Assembly (NCBI GenBank): GCA_017507855.1
Contig: JAFWAE010000027.1
Span: forward strand, 1-39,298
Origin: Clostridia bacterium
GTDB taxonomy: Bacteria > Bacillota > Clostridia > Oscillospirales > RGIG5554
Direction of reading: 5' to 3'
DNA: 39,298 bases
Shown in pieces: positions 1 to 9,032 of the stretch; position 1 is the first letter of the stretch; every line of letters starts with the position of its first letter. The position numbers and the translations under genes were made by a program. The notes beneath the pieces are model-generated. The model was not told where the DNA came from. It made no database searches and saw nothing but the letters and a program-made list of their open reading frames with translations.

Positions 1-14
1 AGGGGTAGTTATCT

Positions 15-57
15 CTCCCTCAGTCAGCTTCGCTGACAGCTCCCTCGTCAGAGGGAG
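15..57. repeat. Small palindromic intergenic repeat
   Basis: Two hairpins lie side by side. GTCAGC (23-28) pairs with GCTGAC (32-37) around a 3-nt loop, and CTCCCTC (40-46) pairs with GAGGGAG (51-57) around GTCA. CTCCCTC also occurs at 15-21, so the outer copy can pair with 51-57 instead and enclose the first hairpin. This resembles the short dispersed palindromic (MITE-like) elements common between genes in gut Clostridia. That family assignment is from memory; only the structure is seen here. It may continue beyond the left edge. Confidence 0.6.
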
Positions 58-119
58 CCGATATGTAGATTTGTCCCTGATTTAACACAACCATATAATA
101 CACTCAAGGCGGTGATTTG

Positions 120-641
120 ATGAATTTTGAAATCACAAATGGATTGATTGATACAATAAAACCGTATACGGAAAATGCAATAATAACAATTTCTACCGAG
201 AATAACGATTGGAAGGGTAGAGCGTATAAATCGGATTTTATAACGATTGATGATAAAAACAATGTTGGTTTTGAAGTTTTTGATAATGAGATAATTGTGT
301 TTTATTTTACCGACCATTATCATTTTGAAGATTATTCGTCAGAATTAGAAGACGGTGACGATGATTACATAAAAAGAGCAAAAAAATTTTTGATTGAGTT
401 GTTTGAAAATCAAATCAAATATATTGAAATATATAAAGGGAAAAAACTTGCCGCTGAAAAGTATTATCTTATTTATTCAGATAATACGGAAGAGCGTATG
501 GGTGGCACATGGTGGGGCTTAGAGAGATTTCTCAATCCTTTTGCTAAAAAGGTTGAAAAAATAACTATTTATAAGTTTTGCCGAACTGCTGACAAATATG
601 TTCCTCAGCCCCGTGATTCTACGTATTTTAACTGCCTATAA
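120..641 (+). CDS. Hypothetical protein, AT-rich
   Basis: A 173-aa acidic soluble protein with no signal peptide or membrane segment. I do not recognise its family. ATG at 120 is preferred over TTG at 117 because GGTGA (111-115) is then well spaced. The middle is rich in D/E (around SELEDGDDDY), followed by a Lys/Ile-rich stretch, a GGTWWGLERF motif near residue 130 and a C-terminal Cys. Base composition is much more AT-rich than that of neighbouring genes, and a palindromic repeat lies just upstream, so recent acquisition is likely. Small acidic AT-rich proteins of this kind are often immunity proteins or mobile-element cargo, but nothing here proves that. Confidence 0.7.
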   Translation: MNFEITNGLIDTIKPYTENAIITISTENNDWKGRAYKSDFITIDDKNNVGFEVFDNEIIVFYFTDHYHFEDYSSELEDGDDDYIKRAKKFLIELFENQIKYIEIYKGKKLAAEKYYLIYSDNTEERMGGTWWGLERFLNPFAKKVEKITIYKFCRTADKYVPQPRDSTYFNCL

Positions 642-661
642 AGAAAAAAATAAAAAAAGTA

Positions 662-690
662 TTGCCAAATAAAAAATTTTATGTTAATAT
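662..690 (+). promoter_or_regulatory. Probable sigma-A promoter of the surface protein gene at 734
   Basis: TTGCCA (662-667), a 17-nt AT-rich spacer and TAATAT (685-690). The -10 is a partial match (4/6). It lies 21-72 nt after the preceding stop codon and 44 nt before the chosen ATG. Confidence 0.5.
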
Positions 691-733
691 GAAAATACGA
701 ATTTCCCTAAAAAAAAGGAAAGAAGGATTCTGT

Positions 734-1555
734 ATGAAAAAGATTTTGGCTTTGTGCCTGATCGCCTGCCTGACCCTGTGTCTGGCAGTCCCCGCTTTTG
801 CCGCTGACGCTTCCAACAAGGTTGGCGTTGTGGAAGGCAAGCGTATTTGGCTGTCCACTTTTGACGGGACGGATACGTGGGTTCTTGGAGGAAGTGACTC
901 TGAGATTGAAATTACAGAGGACAATTTGGACACAGTTAACAAGAAGAACGGCGCTGCTCTGTCCTATACGGCCAGTGGTTATAGCATCGTTCTTGCTTCC
1001 AACCTGAACCTGGACCTGAGCGATTACGTGGCTGAAGGCGTTGTGAAGATGGACATCTATATTGAAGATGCTTCCAAGCTGATGCCCTCTGTGGGTGCCC
1101 GTACTGCTCAGTGGATCGGCTTCTCCAGCAACGAGAGCGGCGATACCGACGACCTGAAGGCTGTTTGGGTTCTGATGGAAAACATGAACCTGAAGACCGG
1201 TTGGAACGAGATCTCCTGCCCCATCAGCGAAGCGATGGCTCAGGGCGGTACCGATTGGAGCAAGATCACCTTTATGCGTGTTGTTGTAGGTGTCAATGCT
1301 GAGATGACCATTAAATTGGACAATCTGCGTATTGAGCTGCCCGGTGCCGATCCTATTCCCGAGGATGCTGCCCCCGCTACCACTCCCGCTGCCCCCGCTA
1401 CCACTCCCGCTGAAACCGCTCCCGCTACCGCACCTGCTACCACTCCCGCCACCACTCCTGCTGAGACGACTCCCACCACCGGTGGTATCTCTCTGATCGC
1501 TGTGGCCGGTCTGGGTCTGGTTGCCGCTTCCTTGGCTTCCAAAAAGCGCAAGTAA
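734..1555 (+). CDS. Small cell-wall-anchored surface protein with beta-sandwich domain
   Basis: A 273-aa exported protein. ATG 734 follows an AAGGAAAGAAGG ribosome binding site and gives a clean signal peptide (MKK, hydrophobic core, AFA|AD cleavage near residue 23); the longer in-frame start upstream would bury it. Residues about 30-205 form one beta-rich domain with DLSDYVAEGVVKMDIYIEDAS near the middle. The same pattern recurs in the proteins at 26853-28136 and 28259-31480, so this is a shared jelly-roll, perhaps carbohydrate-binding, domain. A Pro/Thr/Ala linker of PATTPAET-type repeats follows, then TPTTGG, a hydrophobic helix and KKRK. That tail looks like a sortase-type sorting signal, though it is not classical LPXTG. 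Function is otherwise unknown. Confidence 0.85.
   Translation: MKKILALCLIACLTLCLAVPAFAADASNKVGVVEGKRIWLSTFDGTDTWVLGGSDSEIEITEDNLDTVNKKNGAALSYTASGYSIVLASNLNLDLSDYVAEGVVKMDIYIEDASKLMPSVGARTAQWIGFSSNESGDTDDLKAVWVLMENMNLKTGWNEISCPISEAMAQGGTDWSKITFMRVVVGVNAEMTIKLDNLRIELPGADPIPEDAAPATTPAAPATTPAETAPATAPATTPATTPAETTPTTGGISLIAVAGLGLVAASLASKKRK
1481..1555 (+). repeat. 75-bp exact inverted repeat, copy 1
   Basis: The last 75 nt of the surface protein gene at 734, stop codon included, are identical base for base to the reverse complement of 9227-9301, the end of another surface protein gene. Upstream of the shared block the two sequences diverge. Confidence 0.95.
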
Positions 1556-1572
1556 GCTTTTCCCAAAAAACC

Positions 1573-1607
1573 AAAAGCGTCCGCTGAAAAGGCGGGCGCT
1601 TTTTTTT
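1573..1607 (+). terminator. Rho-independent terminator
   Basis: AAAAGCGTCCGC pairs with GCGGGCGCTTTT (one G-U pair) around a short loop and runs into a T tract. It ends the surface protein gene and isolates the str operon. Confidence 0.9.
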
Positions 1608-1647
1608 GGTAAATTTGGAAAAAAGAAAATAAAACCGAAAAAATGAC

Positions 1648-1676
1648 TTGACAAAGGGCTTTTTTGGTGATACAAT
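1648..1676 (+). promoter_or_regulatory. Promoter of the str operon
   Basis: TTGACA (1648-1653), a 17-nt spacer and TACAAT (1671-1676), a near-consensus sigma-A promoter as expected for ribosomal protein genes. Confidence 0.9.
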
Positions 1677-1744
1677 AGCGAAGCGCCATTTATTGGGTGG
1701 AGAATGCCCAATGCTCAAAATGCGCCCGAAAGGAAAGAAATTTC

Positions 1745-1990
1745 ATGTTGGATGAGCTGAAAACCGGCACGAAAATCGTGGGTCTGAAGCAGTCCTTAAA
1801 AGCCTTGCGCGACGGCCAGGCCGCCAAGGTGTTTTTAGCCGAAGATGCCGATGAATCGCTGAAAAATTCGGTGCTGGAGCTGGCCGTTCAAAAAAACGTC
1901 TCCGTGGTGTCGGTGCCTACCCGTTTTGAACTGGGGCAGGCCTGCGGCATTCGGGTGGGATGTGCAGTTTGCACAGTACTGCAAAGCTGA
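1745..1990 (+). CDS. ybxF: L7Ae/L30e-family RNA-binding ribosomal protein
   Basis: An 81-aa protein of the L7Ae/L30e/S12e/Gadd45 family, whose members bind kink-turn RNA and can associate with the ribosome. The N-terminus MLDELKTGTKIVGLKQSLKA and the AKVFLAEDAD segment are typical. The C-terminal region keeps the usual ELGQACGIRVGCAV pattern. ATG 1745 is chosen over an upstream in-frame ATG at 1697 because AGGAAAG (1731-1737) is correctly spaced and the family starts there. It is the first gene of the str operon, the position of ybxF (rplGB) immediately before rpsL in Bacillus. Confidence 0.9.
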   Translation: MLDELKTGTKIVGLKQSLKALRDGQAAKVFLAEDADESLKNSVLELAVQKNVSVVSVPTRFELGQACGIRVGCAVCTVLQS

Positions 1991-2044
1991 TGTTTCCGCA
2001 TTGCAAAATGCGTGGAATATAATTTTTGAGAAAGGAGGAACAAC

Positions 2045-2470
2045 ATGCCCACATTTAACCAGTTGGTCAGACATGGCCGCAAGCAGGTGTCGTACAAGTC
2101 TAAGTCTCCTGCGCTGCAGAAGGGCCTCAACACCCTCAAGCGCGAAGCGACTGACGTGTCTTCCCCTCAAAAGCGCGGTGTTTGCACGGTGGTAAAGACC
2201 ATGACGCCCAAAAAGCCTAACTCCGCTTTGCGTAAGGTTGCAAAGGTTCGCTTGACGAACGGCAACGAGGTCACCGCCTACATTCCCGGCGAAGGCCACA
2301 ACCTGCAGGAGCACTCTGTGGTGATGATCCGCGGCGGAAGAGTAAAAGACCTTCCCGGTATCCGCTATCACATCATTCGCGGAACGCTGGATACGCAGGG
2401 CGTAGCTGACAGAAAGCAGAGCCGTTCCAAGTACGGCGCCAAGAAACCCAAGCAGGTAGCCGGTAAGTAA
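2045..2470 (+). CDS. rpsL: 30S ribosomal protein S12
   Basis: A 141-aa S12, part of the decoding centre of the small subunit. The signature [17 protein letters not shown] and the [11 protein letters not shown] loop are intact. Both lysines whose replacement gives streptomycin resistance in E. coli (K43 and K88 there) are retained. The N-terminal third carries the longer insertion typical of Gram-positive S12. GAAAGGAGG sits a few bases before ATG 2045. The 54-nt gap from the L7Ae gene and 143-nt gap to rpsG contain no terminator, so the genes are presumably co-transcribed. Confidence 0.98.
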   Translation: MPTFNQLVRHGRKQVSYKSKSPALQKGLNTLKREATDVSSPQKRGVCTVVKTMTPKKPNSALRKVAKVRLTNGNEVTAYIPGEGHNLQEHSVVMIRGGRVKDLPGIRYHIIRGTLDTQGVADRKQSRSKYGAKKPKQVAGK

Positions 2471-2613
2471 GGCCCCTGCGACCCCAGGTATTAGCATAAA
2501 AAGGACAACTTGTTTTTTATATAGATAAAAGGCAACAGATCCTTTTTGCGCTGACGAAATGGAAACAGTTTCGAGTACCTATGAGCTCATTTATTATGAA
2601 GGAGGGAAGTAAA

Positions 2614-3084
2614 GTGCCCAGAAGAGGATTTGTTCCTGTTAGGGAAGTGTTGCCCGATCCCAAGTTCAACTCCGAATTGGTGACCAAACTCATCAACAAG
2701 GTGATGTACGACGGGAAGAAGGGTGTGGCCCAGCAGATCGTATACGATGCTTTTGACATCGTGAACGAAAAAACCGGCAAAGAGCCCCTGGAAGCTTTCG
2801 TTGAGGCGATGGAAAACATCATGCCCCAGCTGGAAGTTAAGGCTCGCCGTGTAGGTGGTTCTACCTACCAGGTTCCCATGGAGGTCCGTCCCGAACGCCG
2901 CCAGACCCTTGGTCTGCGTTGGTTGACCGACTATGCCCGCAAGAGAAGCGAGCGTACCATGAAGGAACGCCTGGCCAACGAAATTCTTGACGCGCTCAAC
3001 CAGCAGGGTGGCGCCGTTAAGAAGCGTGAAGACACGCACAAGATGGCTGAAGCCAACAAGGCTTTTGCCCACTACAGATGGTAA
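2614..3084 (+). CDS. rpsG: 30S ribosomal protein S7
   Basis: A 156-aa S7, the primary 16S rRNA-binding protein that nucleates the 30S head. The start is GTG at 2614, preceded by AAGGAGGG (2599-2606) and giving the standard N-terminus [17 protein letters not shown]. An upstream in-frame ATG at 2581 would add 11 residues not found in the family. Conserved [18 protein letters not shown] and the C-terminal AFAHYRW end are present. The upstream 143-nt gap has an AT-rich stretch near 2510-2530, but I see no convincing promoter there. Confidence 0.98.
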   Translation: MPRRGFVPVREVLPDPKFNSELVTKLINKVMYDGKKGVAQQIVYDAFDIVNEKTGKEPLEAFVEAMENIMPQLEVKARRVGGSTYQVPMEVRPERRQTLGLRWLTDYARKRSERTMKERLANEILDALNQQGGAVKKREDTHKMAEANKAFAHYRW

Positions 3085-3123
3085 TTTACCAATAGGTTGC
3101 GACAAACCGGAAAGGAGGCCCCC

Positions 3124-5208
3124 ATGGCAAGAGAATATTCCCTGCAAAACACCCGTAATATCGGCATTATGGCCCATATTGACGCGGGTAAGACTACTAC
3201 GACTGAGCGTATCCTGTTCTACACGGGTAAAACGCATAAGTTGGGCGAAACCCATGAAGGTGCCGCAACGATGGACTGGATGGAACAGGAGCAGGAGCGC
3301 GGTATTACCATTACCTCGGCTGCTACCACCTGTTTCTGGAGAGCAAACCGTATCAACATTATCGATACGCCCGGACACGTGGACTTTACCGTCGAGGTGG
3401 AGCGTTCCCTTCGTGTGCTGGACGGCGCGGTCAGCGTGTTTTGTGCTAAAGGCGGCGTTGAGCCCCAGTCTGAAACCGTTTGGCGCCAGGCAAATAAGTA
3501 TAATGTTCCCCGTTTGGCCTATGTGAATAAAATGGATATTATGGGCGCCGATTTCTTCCGTGTGCTCTCCATGATGCACGAAAGACTGAAAGCGAATGCG
3601 GTGCCGATCCAGCTTCCCATCGGTAAAGAAGCGGACTTTAAAGGCATTATCGACCTGGTCGAAATGAAGGCCTACGTGTACTACGACGATCTGGGCAAAG
3701 ACATCCGCTGCGAGGACATCCCCGCAGACATGATGGATCTGGCTCAGGAGTATCATTCCAAACTGCTGGACAGCGTTGCGGAAACGGATGACACCCTGCT
3801 TGAAAAGTACCTGGGCGGCGAAGAGCTGACCGTGGGAGAAATCAAGCCCGCCATCCGCAAAGCGACCATTGCCAACGTCATCACCCCCGTTGTTTGCGGT
3901 ACTTCCTACCGTAACAAGGGCGTGCAGAAGCTTCTGGACGCTATTATCGACTATATGCCCTCTCCCCTGGACGTAGAGCATATCACCGGTATTAACCCCA
4001 GAACTGAGGAAGAAGAAGTGCGTGAAACTTCTGATGAAGCACCCTTCTCTGCGCTGGCGTTTAAGATCGCCACCGACCCCTTTGTGGGCCGTCTGTGCTT
4101 CTTCCGCGTCTATTCCGGCAGCGTGGCCGCCGGTACTACCGTGTACAACGCTACCAAAGATTCTCGCGAGCGCATTGGCCGCTTGCTGTTGATGCATGCC
4201 AACCACCGCGAAGACACCGAGCGTGTATACGCCGGTGACATCGCCTCCATCGTAGGCATCAAAAACACCACCACCGGCGATACGCTGTGTGATGAAGCCC
4301 ATCCCATCATTCTGGAATCCATGGTCTTCCCCGAGCCCGTTATCCGCGTGGCTATCGAGCCCAAGACCAAGGCCGGCCAGGAAAAGATGGGTCTGGCTTT
4401 GGCCAAACTGGCCGAAGAAGACCCCACCTTCCGCTGCTATACCGACGGCGATACCGGGCAGACCATTATTGCCGGTATGGGTGAGCTCCACTTGGAGATC
4501 ATCGTGGACCGTCTGCTGCGCGAATTCAAGGTGGAAGCCAACGTGGGTAAACCTCAGGTAGCCTACAAAGAGACCATGCGCCGTTCTGCCGACGTGGATA
4601 TGAAATATGCCCGTCAGTCCGGCGGTAAGGGTCAGTACGGTCACGTTAAGATCATTGCCGAACCCAACGAGGCCGGCAAGGGTTATGAGTTTGTCAACAA
4701 AGTCGTTGGCGGCGCCGTTCCCAAAGAGTATATTCCTGCGGTTGATGCAGGTATCCAGGGCGCGCTGCTGTCCGGCGTGTTGGCCGGCTACAACGTCGTT
4801 GACGTGAAGGTGACTTTGTACGACGGTTCCTACCACGAGGTAGACTCTTCCGAAATGGCTTTTAAGATCGCCGGATCTATGGCTATTAAGGAAGCCCTGC
4901 GCAAGGGCGATTGCGTACTGACCGAACCCATCATGAAGGTGGTTGCCGTTGTGCCCGATGATTACCTGGGCGACGTCATCGGCGACCTGAACAGCCGCCG
5001 TGGCCAGATCAGCGGTATCGAGATGCTTTCCGGTGCCCAGCAGATTACGGCTAATGTGCCTCTGTCCAACATGTTTGGTTATGCTACCGATCTGCGTAGC
5101 CGTACCCAGGGTCGCGGCCAGTACTCTATGGAGCCCAGCCATTATGCTGAAGTGCCCAAGAGCATTCAGGAATCCATCGTGAAGGCCAGAAAGCCTGAAG
5201 AAAACTAA
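3124..5208 (+). CDS. fusA: Elongation factor G
   Basis: A 694-aa translational GTPase that drives ribosomal translocation. All G motifs are seen: G1 [10 protein letters not shown] near residues 17-26, G3 DTPGHVDF and G4 NKMD. Domain IV/V sequences follow, including [10 protein letters not shown] and RGQISGIEM, ending in the usual region with [15 protein letters not shown] 3124 follows GGAAAGGAGG at normal spacing; a start 27 nt upstream has no site. Length matches the single-copy housekeeping form rather than a Tet(M)-like protection protein. It lies 39 nt after rpsG. Confidence 0.98.
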   Translation: MAREYSLQNTRNIGIMAHIDAGKTTTTERILFYTGKTHKLGETHEGAATMDWMEQEQERGITITSAATTCFWRANRINIIDTPGHVDFTVEVERSLRVLDGAVSVFCAKGGVEPQSETVWRQANKYNVPRLAYVNKMDIMGADFFRVLSMMHERLKANAVPIQLPIGKEADFKGIIDLVEMKAYVYYDDLGKDIRCEDIPADMMDLAQEYHSKLLDSVAETDDTLLEKYLGGEELTVGEIKPAIRKATIANVITPVVCGTSYRNKGVQKLLDAIIDYMPSPLDVEHITGINPRTEEEEVRETSDEAPFSALAFKIATDPFVGRLCFFRVYSGSVAAGTTVYNATKDSRERIGRLLLMHANHREDTERVYAGDIASIVGIKNTTTGDTLCDEAHPIILESMVFPEPVIRVAIEPKTKAGQEKMGLALAKLAEEDPTFRCYTDGDTGQTIIAGMGELHLEIIVDRLLREFKVEANVGKPQVAYKETMRRSADVDMKYARQSGGKGQYGHVKIIAEPNEAGKGYEFVNKVVGGAVPKEYIPAVDAGIQGALLSGVLAGYNVVDVKVTLYDGSYHEVDSSEMAFKIAGSMAIKEALRKGDCVLTEPIMKVVAVVPDDYLGDVIGDLNSRRGQISGIEMLSGAQQITANVPLSNMFGYATDLRSRTQGRGQYSMEPSHYAEVPKSIQESIVKARKPEEN

Positions 5209-5235
5209 AAAAAGCGGTTTTTTCAGGTAAAAGAC

Positions 5236-5264
5236 TTGCTATTTTTTAAAAAAATCAGTACAAT
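5236..5264 (+). promoter_or_regulatory. Separate promoter of tuf
   Basis: TTGCTA (5236-5241), a 17-nt spacer and TACAAT (5259-5264), between fusA and tuf. It uses the same -10 hexamer and spacing as the operon promoter at 1648-1676, allowing extra EF-Tu synthesis. Confidence 0.8.
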
Positions 5265-5311
5265 AGAATCAAGCAAAAAAAACAATTTAACCGTATAGGA
5301 GGAACAAGAAA

Positions 5312-6511
5312 ATGGCAAAGGCAAAATTCGAAAGAAACAAGCCCCATGTTAACATTGGTACCATTGGTCACGTTGACCACGGTAAGACCACTCTGACCGC
5401 CGCGATCACCAAGACCCTGTCCCTGCAGGGCCGCGCTCAGTTCAGCGCTTACGATCAGATCGACAAGGCTCCCGAAGAGAAGGCCCGCGGTATCACCATT
5501 AACACCACTCACGTAGAATACGAGACCGAGACCCGTCACTACGCTCACGTAGACTGCCCCGGACACGCTGACTACGTGAAGAACATGATCACCGGTGCCG
5601 CTCAGATGGACGGCGCCATCCTGGTCGTTTCTGCTGCCGACGGTGTTATGCCCCAGACCCGTGAGCACATCCTGCTGGCCCGTCAGGTAGGCGTGCCCTG
5701 CATCGTTGTGTTCATGAACAAGTGCGACCTGGTGGACGACGACGAGCTGCTGGAGATCGTTGAGATGGAAATCCGCGATCTGCTGAACGAGTACGAGTTC
5801 CCCGGCGACGAGATCCCGATCGTTCGCGGTTCCGCCAGAGAAGTGCTGGATGCTGCCGAAGACCTCTCTCTGCCTGCTTACGAGTGCGTCAACAAGCTGA
5901 TGGCCGAAGTGGACCGCTATATCCCCACTCCCGACCGTAAGGCTGACCTGCCCTTCCTGATGCCCGTGGAAGACGTGTTCACCATCACCGGCCGCGGCAC
6001 CGTGGCTACCGGTAGAGTGGAGCGTGGTACCGTTAAGATGGCTGACGAAGTTGAGATCGTTGGTCTGATGGACGCCCCCCGCAGAACCGTTATCACCGGT
6101 ATCGAAATGTTCCGCAAGCTGCTTGACTTTGCTCAGGCCGGCGACAACATCGGTTGCTTGCTGCGCGGTATTGCCAAGAACGAAATCGAGCGCGGCCAGG
6201 TTCTGGCTAAGATCGGTTCCATCAAGCCCTACACCAAGTTCTCCGGCCAGGTGTACGTGCTGACTGAAAAAGAAGGCGGCCGTCATAAGCCCTTCTTCAG
6301 CAACTACCGTCCTCAGTTCTATTTCCGTACCACCGACGTGACCGGTGTTATCACTCTGCCCGACGGTGTGGAAATGTGCTTGCCCGGTGACCACGTCACC
6401 ATCGGCGTTGAGCTGATCACCCCCATTGCCATTGAAAAGGGTCTGCGTTTCGCTATCCGCGAAGGCGGCAAGACCGTTGGTTCCGGCACTGTGGCTGACA
6501 TCGCTGAATAA
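5312..6511 (+). CDS. tuf: Elongation factor Tu
   Basis: A 399-aa GTPase that delivers aminoacyl-tRNA to the ribosome. [11 protein letters not shown] (G1), [14 protein letters not shown] (G3) and NKCD (G4) are all present, and domains II and III continue to the usual end. TAGGAGGAAC precedes ATG 5312. No separate terminator follows: the FMN aptamer begins 20 nt after the stop codon, so the riboswitch attenuator at 6670-6700 is the first terminator a tuf transcript meets. Confidence 0.98.
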   Translation: MAKAKFERNKPHVNIGTIGHVDHGKTTLTAAITKTLSLQGRAQFSAYDQIDKAPEEKARGITINTTHVEYETETRHYAHVDCPGHADYVKNMITGAAQMDGAILVVSAADGVMPQTREHILLARQVGVPCIVVFMNKCDLVDDDELLEIVEMEIRDLLNEYEFPGDEIPIVRGSAREVLDAAEDLSLPAYECVNKLMAEVDRYIPTPDRKADLPFLMPVEDVFTITGRGTVATGRVERGTVKMADEVEIVGLMDAPRRTVITGIEMFRKLLDFAQAGDNIGCLLRGIAKNEIERGQVLAKIGSIKPYTKFSGQVYVLTEKEGGRHKPFFSNYRPQFYFRTTDVTGVITLPDGVEMCLPGDHVTIGVELITPIAIEKGLRFAIREGGKTVGSGTVADIAE

Positions 6512-6524
6512 GCACCAAAACAAT
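6495..6524 (+). promoter_or_regulatory. Possible weak promoter for the ribU leader inside the tuf 3' end
   Basis: CTGACA (6495-6500) and AACAAT (6519-6524), 18 nt apart, would start transcription at about the first base of the FMN aptamer. The -10 is poor. This is the only candidate I find for a ribU-specific promoter. Confidence 0.3.
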
Positions 6525-6531
6525 TCAATCA

Positions 6532-6650
6532 ATATCTTCGGGGCGGGGTGAGATTCCCCACCGGCGGTACAGTCCGCGACCCTGCTTTTAGCAGGCTGAT
6601 TCGGTGCAATTCCGAAACCGACGGTTAAAGTCCGGATGGAAGAAGAGTGA
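6532..6650 (+). promoter_or_regulatory. FMN riboswitch (RFN element)
   Basis: The conserved blocks of the RFN aptamer appear in order: TCTTCGGGGCGGGGTGAGATTCC, ACCGGCGGT, a variable hairpin CCTGCTTTTAGCAGG, GATTCGGTG, CCGACGGTTAAAGTCCGGATG and AGAAGAG. Binding of flavin mononucleotide is expected to favour the terminator just downstream and shut off ribU. Confidence 0.96.
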
Positions 6651-6669
6651 AGCGTTGTTTTACGTCAAA

Positions 6670-6700
6670 AAAAGCGCCCCTGTTTTCAGGGGCGCTTTTC
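6670..6700 (+). terminator. Riboswitch-controlled intrinsic terminator
   Basis: AAAAGCGCCCCTG (6670-6682) pairs perfectly with CAGGGGCGCTTTT (6687-6699) around a TTTT loop. It sits about 20 nt after the FMN aptamer and is therefore the expression platform. It probably also ends tuf transcripts. Confidence 0.92.
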
Positions 6701-6761
6701 GTATTTCTTGGCAACGGAAACTCCCGAGGATCTGACACTAAAAAGAAAGCGAGGATCTTTT

Positions 6762-7304
6762 ATGTCTGCTGCCAAAAAGATCGCATTTGCAGGGGTATTT
6801 TCCGCCATGGCTGTTTTGCTGGTGGTGCTTCCTGCACCATTCCGTTTTTCAATTTTTCCCGCCGTATCCTTTTTGGAATATGATTTTGCGGATATTCCCA
6901 TTTTGATCTCCGCCTTTTTGTTTGGACCGTGGATGGGACTGGCGGTGACCGCTGTGACAGCGTTGGTACAGGGCGTGACTGTAAGCGCCCAGGCCGGTAT
7001 TATCGGCATCATCATGCACATTATTTCCAGCGGCATGTACGTATTGGTGGCCGGTTTGATCTATCGGCACCGCAAAACGAAAAAAAGCGCGCTGTTAGGA
7101 CTTGGGTGCGGAGCTTTGACTGTTACTCTGGCCATGACCCTTTGGAATTTGCTGATCACCCCGTTGTACATGGGTGTTCCCCGTGGCGTAGTGGTGGACC
7201 TGCTTGGGTTTATCGTGGCATTTAATTTGATCAAGACCTGCGGAAACGGCTTGCTGACCTTCCTGCTTTATAAGCGGGTATCCAAGCTGGTGAAGCATTT
7301 TTAA
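6762..7304 (+). CDS. ribU: Riboflavin ECF transporter S component RibU
   Basis: A 180-aa integral membrane substrate-binding component of an energy-coupling factor transporter, carrying riboflavin together with a shared EcfAAT module encoded elsewhere. About six hydrophobic segments are visible, with the family motifs near the N-terminus (AFAGVFSAMAVLLV) and FLEYDFADIPILI followed by FLFGPWMGLAV. ATG 6762 has GAGGA (6751-6755) at 6 nt; the in-frame ATG at 6708 lies right after the terminator hairpin with no site. The FMN riboswitch upstream fits riboflavin uptake precisely. Confidence 0.93.
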   Translation: MSAAKKIAFAGVFSAMAVLLVVLPAPFRFSIFPAVSFLEYDFADIPILISAFLFGPWMGLAVTAVTALVQGVTVSAQAGIIGIIMHIISSGMYVLVAGLIYRHRKTKKSALLGLGCGALTVTLAMTLWNLLITPLYMGVPRGVVVDLLGFIVAFNLIKTCGNGLLTFLLYKRVSKLVKHF

Positions 7305-7317
7305 GAGAATAGAAGGA

Positions 7318-7351
7318 AAGCCCTTCCCCTGTTTGGGGCAAGGGCTTTTTT
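7318..7351 (+). terminator. Terminator of ribU
   Basis: AAGCCCTTCCCC pairs with GGGGCAAGGGCTT (one bulge) and is followed by TTTTT. It is convergent with the minus-strand terminator at 7416-7450. Confidence 0.85.
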
Positions 7352-7415
7352 CGCGAGAACGGGGTTGGAAAGGACGCGCCCGTAGAGGAACGGAAAATTT
7401 GACAGAGACAAGGGA

Positions 7416-7450
7416 AAAAAGAAAGGCGCACCTGCGGTGGCAGGTGCGCC
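7416..7450 (-). terminator. Terminator of the solute-binding protein gene
   Basis: GGCGCACCTGC (7425-7435) pairs exactly with GCAGGTGCGCC (7440-7450). The A-rich run at 7415-7424 becomes the T tract on the minus strand. Confidence 0.9.
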
Positions 7451-7469
7451 GAATTCTTACAGAAGCAGA

Positions 7470-8942
7470 TTACTGAGCTGCAGGCGTGCTCTTGCCCTGG
7501 AATTCATCCAGTGCAATCGTAGAGCCTTCATAGTTGGCTTCATACAGTGCGGAGAAGTCGCCGCCTTCCATCAGGACGCCCTGCAGGAGGCTGGCTGCCA
7601 GGCCGTATACGGCACCGTTGGTTGCATAGGCGATGGTGTCGTTTACGGGGTCGTTCACGAAGGTCTGGTGAACCAGCTTGACCATTTCGATAGACTCATC
7701 GTCACGGGTGGCGTATTCGATGTTGTCGTAAATAACGTCAAGAACTTCGTTGTAGTAGCCGCGGGTCAGAGCTTCCACGATCAGGCCGATGTTGTCCTCG
7801 TTGTTGGTGTTGATCGGGATCATCATCATGGAGGTGAAGTGGTCAATTACGCCGTAGTAGGGCTGGTCTTCCGTGAATTTGGGCATGGGCAGCACGCCGT
7901 AGTCGCTCTCCATTTCATGCCAGCCGTAGGTATTGTTAGCAAAGCCATAGATGGGATAGGCCACAAAGAGCTGCTGATCGGCGGGGAACATATCATTCAG
8001 GAAATAGCCCCAGCTTTCGCCGCCGGAGCAATCGTACTTCAGCTGATTGTTCAGGAAGATGTCGATCATCGTTTCCATCAACTGCTTGTTGCGATCGTTA
8101 GCAATGACAGAGGTCCAGAAGCCGTCTTCGCCCTTTTCATAGTAGGTACCGCCGGCGGCCATCCAGAAGGCGCCCAAGGTCTCGATAACAGGACCGCCCC
8201 AAGCGTAACTGTCACGGTCATCCATGATGTTGTCGCCGTTCAAGTCGCGGGTTGCCTTGACACCGAATTCCTTGAATTTTTCCAGCGTCCACTTGCCCTC
8301 GCGAACCAGCGCATACATATCGGGTAGCTGCAGCTCTTCGGCCATGGACTTGTTGTACAGGCAGACCCAAGCATCCATATAGCAGTTGTTGAAGGCGCCC
8401 TTCATACCCATGAGCTTGCCGTTCCACTCGGTACCGGCAGTTATGTCAGCATACCACCAAGGCTGAGTGAAATCCAGATAGTCCACTTCCTTCAGATCCA
8501 CCACGTTGTTGGTCTGATACCAATAACCGGCGGAGAAAGAGGCGGGAGCGATAATGTCGGCATACTTATCGCCGGCCAGCAGGACGGGGAACGCTTCATC
8601 GTTAAACACGGTGCCGGTGAGGGTGAAGGTGAACACGCAGTTGTATTTTTCCTGAATGTCCATCAGCACGTTCATTTTGGCATCGTCCAACGCGTCGCCA
8701 TTGCCGGTGGTCACGAAGTTGTTATCGTACGCATAGGCAATGAACTCGTACCCTTCCATGTCCACGATGGGAAGACCGTAGTAGTTTTCACCGGTGGGGG
8801 CGGGCGTGGTGGCAGGAGTAGTTGCGGGCGTGGTAGCCGGCGTAGTGGCAGGAGTGGTGGCGGGAGTTTTGGAGCAGCCTGCGAAAGCGCCCAAAGCCAT
8901 CAGTACAGCCAGCATCAAAGCCGGGATACGGAATTTGCGCAT
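7470..8942 (-). CDS. Solute-binding lipoprotein of an ABC transporter (family 1 type), orphan copy 1
   Basis: A 490-aa lipoprotein. ATG 8942 follows AAAGGAG and gives MRK, a hydrophobic stretch and a lipobox AFAGC with Cys23. A linker of repeated PATT units spans about residues 27-50. The mature part resembles extracellular family-1 solute-binding proteins (sugar-type): DKYADIIAP, WNGKLMGMKG, YNKSMAEELQLPD and GKWTLEKFKEF are typical landmarks. A DLNGDNIMDDRD loop (about 233-244) looks like an EF-hand/dockerin calcium site. No permease or ATPase gene is adjacent. Its close paralogue is at 23301-24758. Ligand unknown. It has its own promoter with a palindromic operator and its own terminator. 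Confidence 0.88.
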   Translation of the reverse strand: MRKFRIPALMLAVLMALGAFAGCSKTPATTPATTPATTPATTPATTPAPTGENYYGLPIVDMEGYEFIAYAYDNNFVTTGNGDALDDAKMNVLMDIQEKYNCVFTFTLTGTVFNDEAFPVLLAGDKYADIIAPASFSAGYWYQTNNVVDLKEVDYLDFTQPWWYADITAGTEWNGKLMGMKGAFNNCYMDAWVCLYNKSMAEELQLPDMYALVREGKWTLEKFKEFGVKATRDLNGDNIMDDRDSYAWGGPVIETLGAFWMAAGGTYYEKGEDGFWTSVIANDRNKQLMETMIDIFLNNQLKYDCSGGESWGYFLNDMFPADQQLFVAYPIYGFANNTYGWHEMESDYGVLPMPKFTEDQPYYGVIDHFTSMMMIPINTNNEDNIGLIVEALTRGYYNEVLDVIYDNIEYATRDDESIEMVKLVHQTFVNDPVNDTIAYATNGAVYGLAASLLQGVLMEGGDFSALYEANYEGSTIALDEFQGKSTPAAQ

Positions 8943-9002
8943 AAAAAATCTCCTTTCAAAAATAGCAGGACCCAAAGACAACGGCCCTATTTTCTTACCT
9001 AC

Positions 9003-9032
9003 ATTATACAACATTCGCTTGTATAAAGTCAA
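9003..9032 (-). promoter_or_regulatory. Promoter with overlapping palindromic operator
   Basis: On the minus strand TTGACT (9027-9032), an 18-nt spacer and TATAAT (9003-9008). A perfect 8-bp inverted repeat, TTATACAA-N7-TTGTATAA (9004-9026), fills the spacer and overlaps the -10. That is the position of a repressor operator. Confidence 0.75.

Noticed and set aside
2471..2613. Promoter or S7 autoregulatory element between rpsL and rpsG
   Set aside because: The gap is AT-rich in places, but I see no hexamer pair with correct spacing and no structure matching 16S rRNA that I can defend.
2587..5142. 851-codon open frame on the minus strand
   Set aside because: It is antisense to rpsG and fusA, whose plus-strand products are unmistakable. 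The composition (His/Gly/Val-rich) is what GC-rich third positions on the other strand produce.
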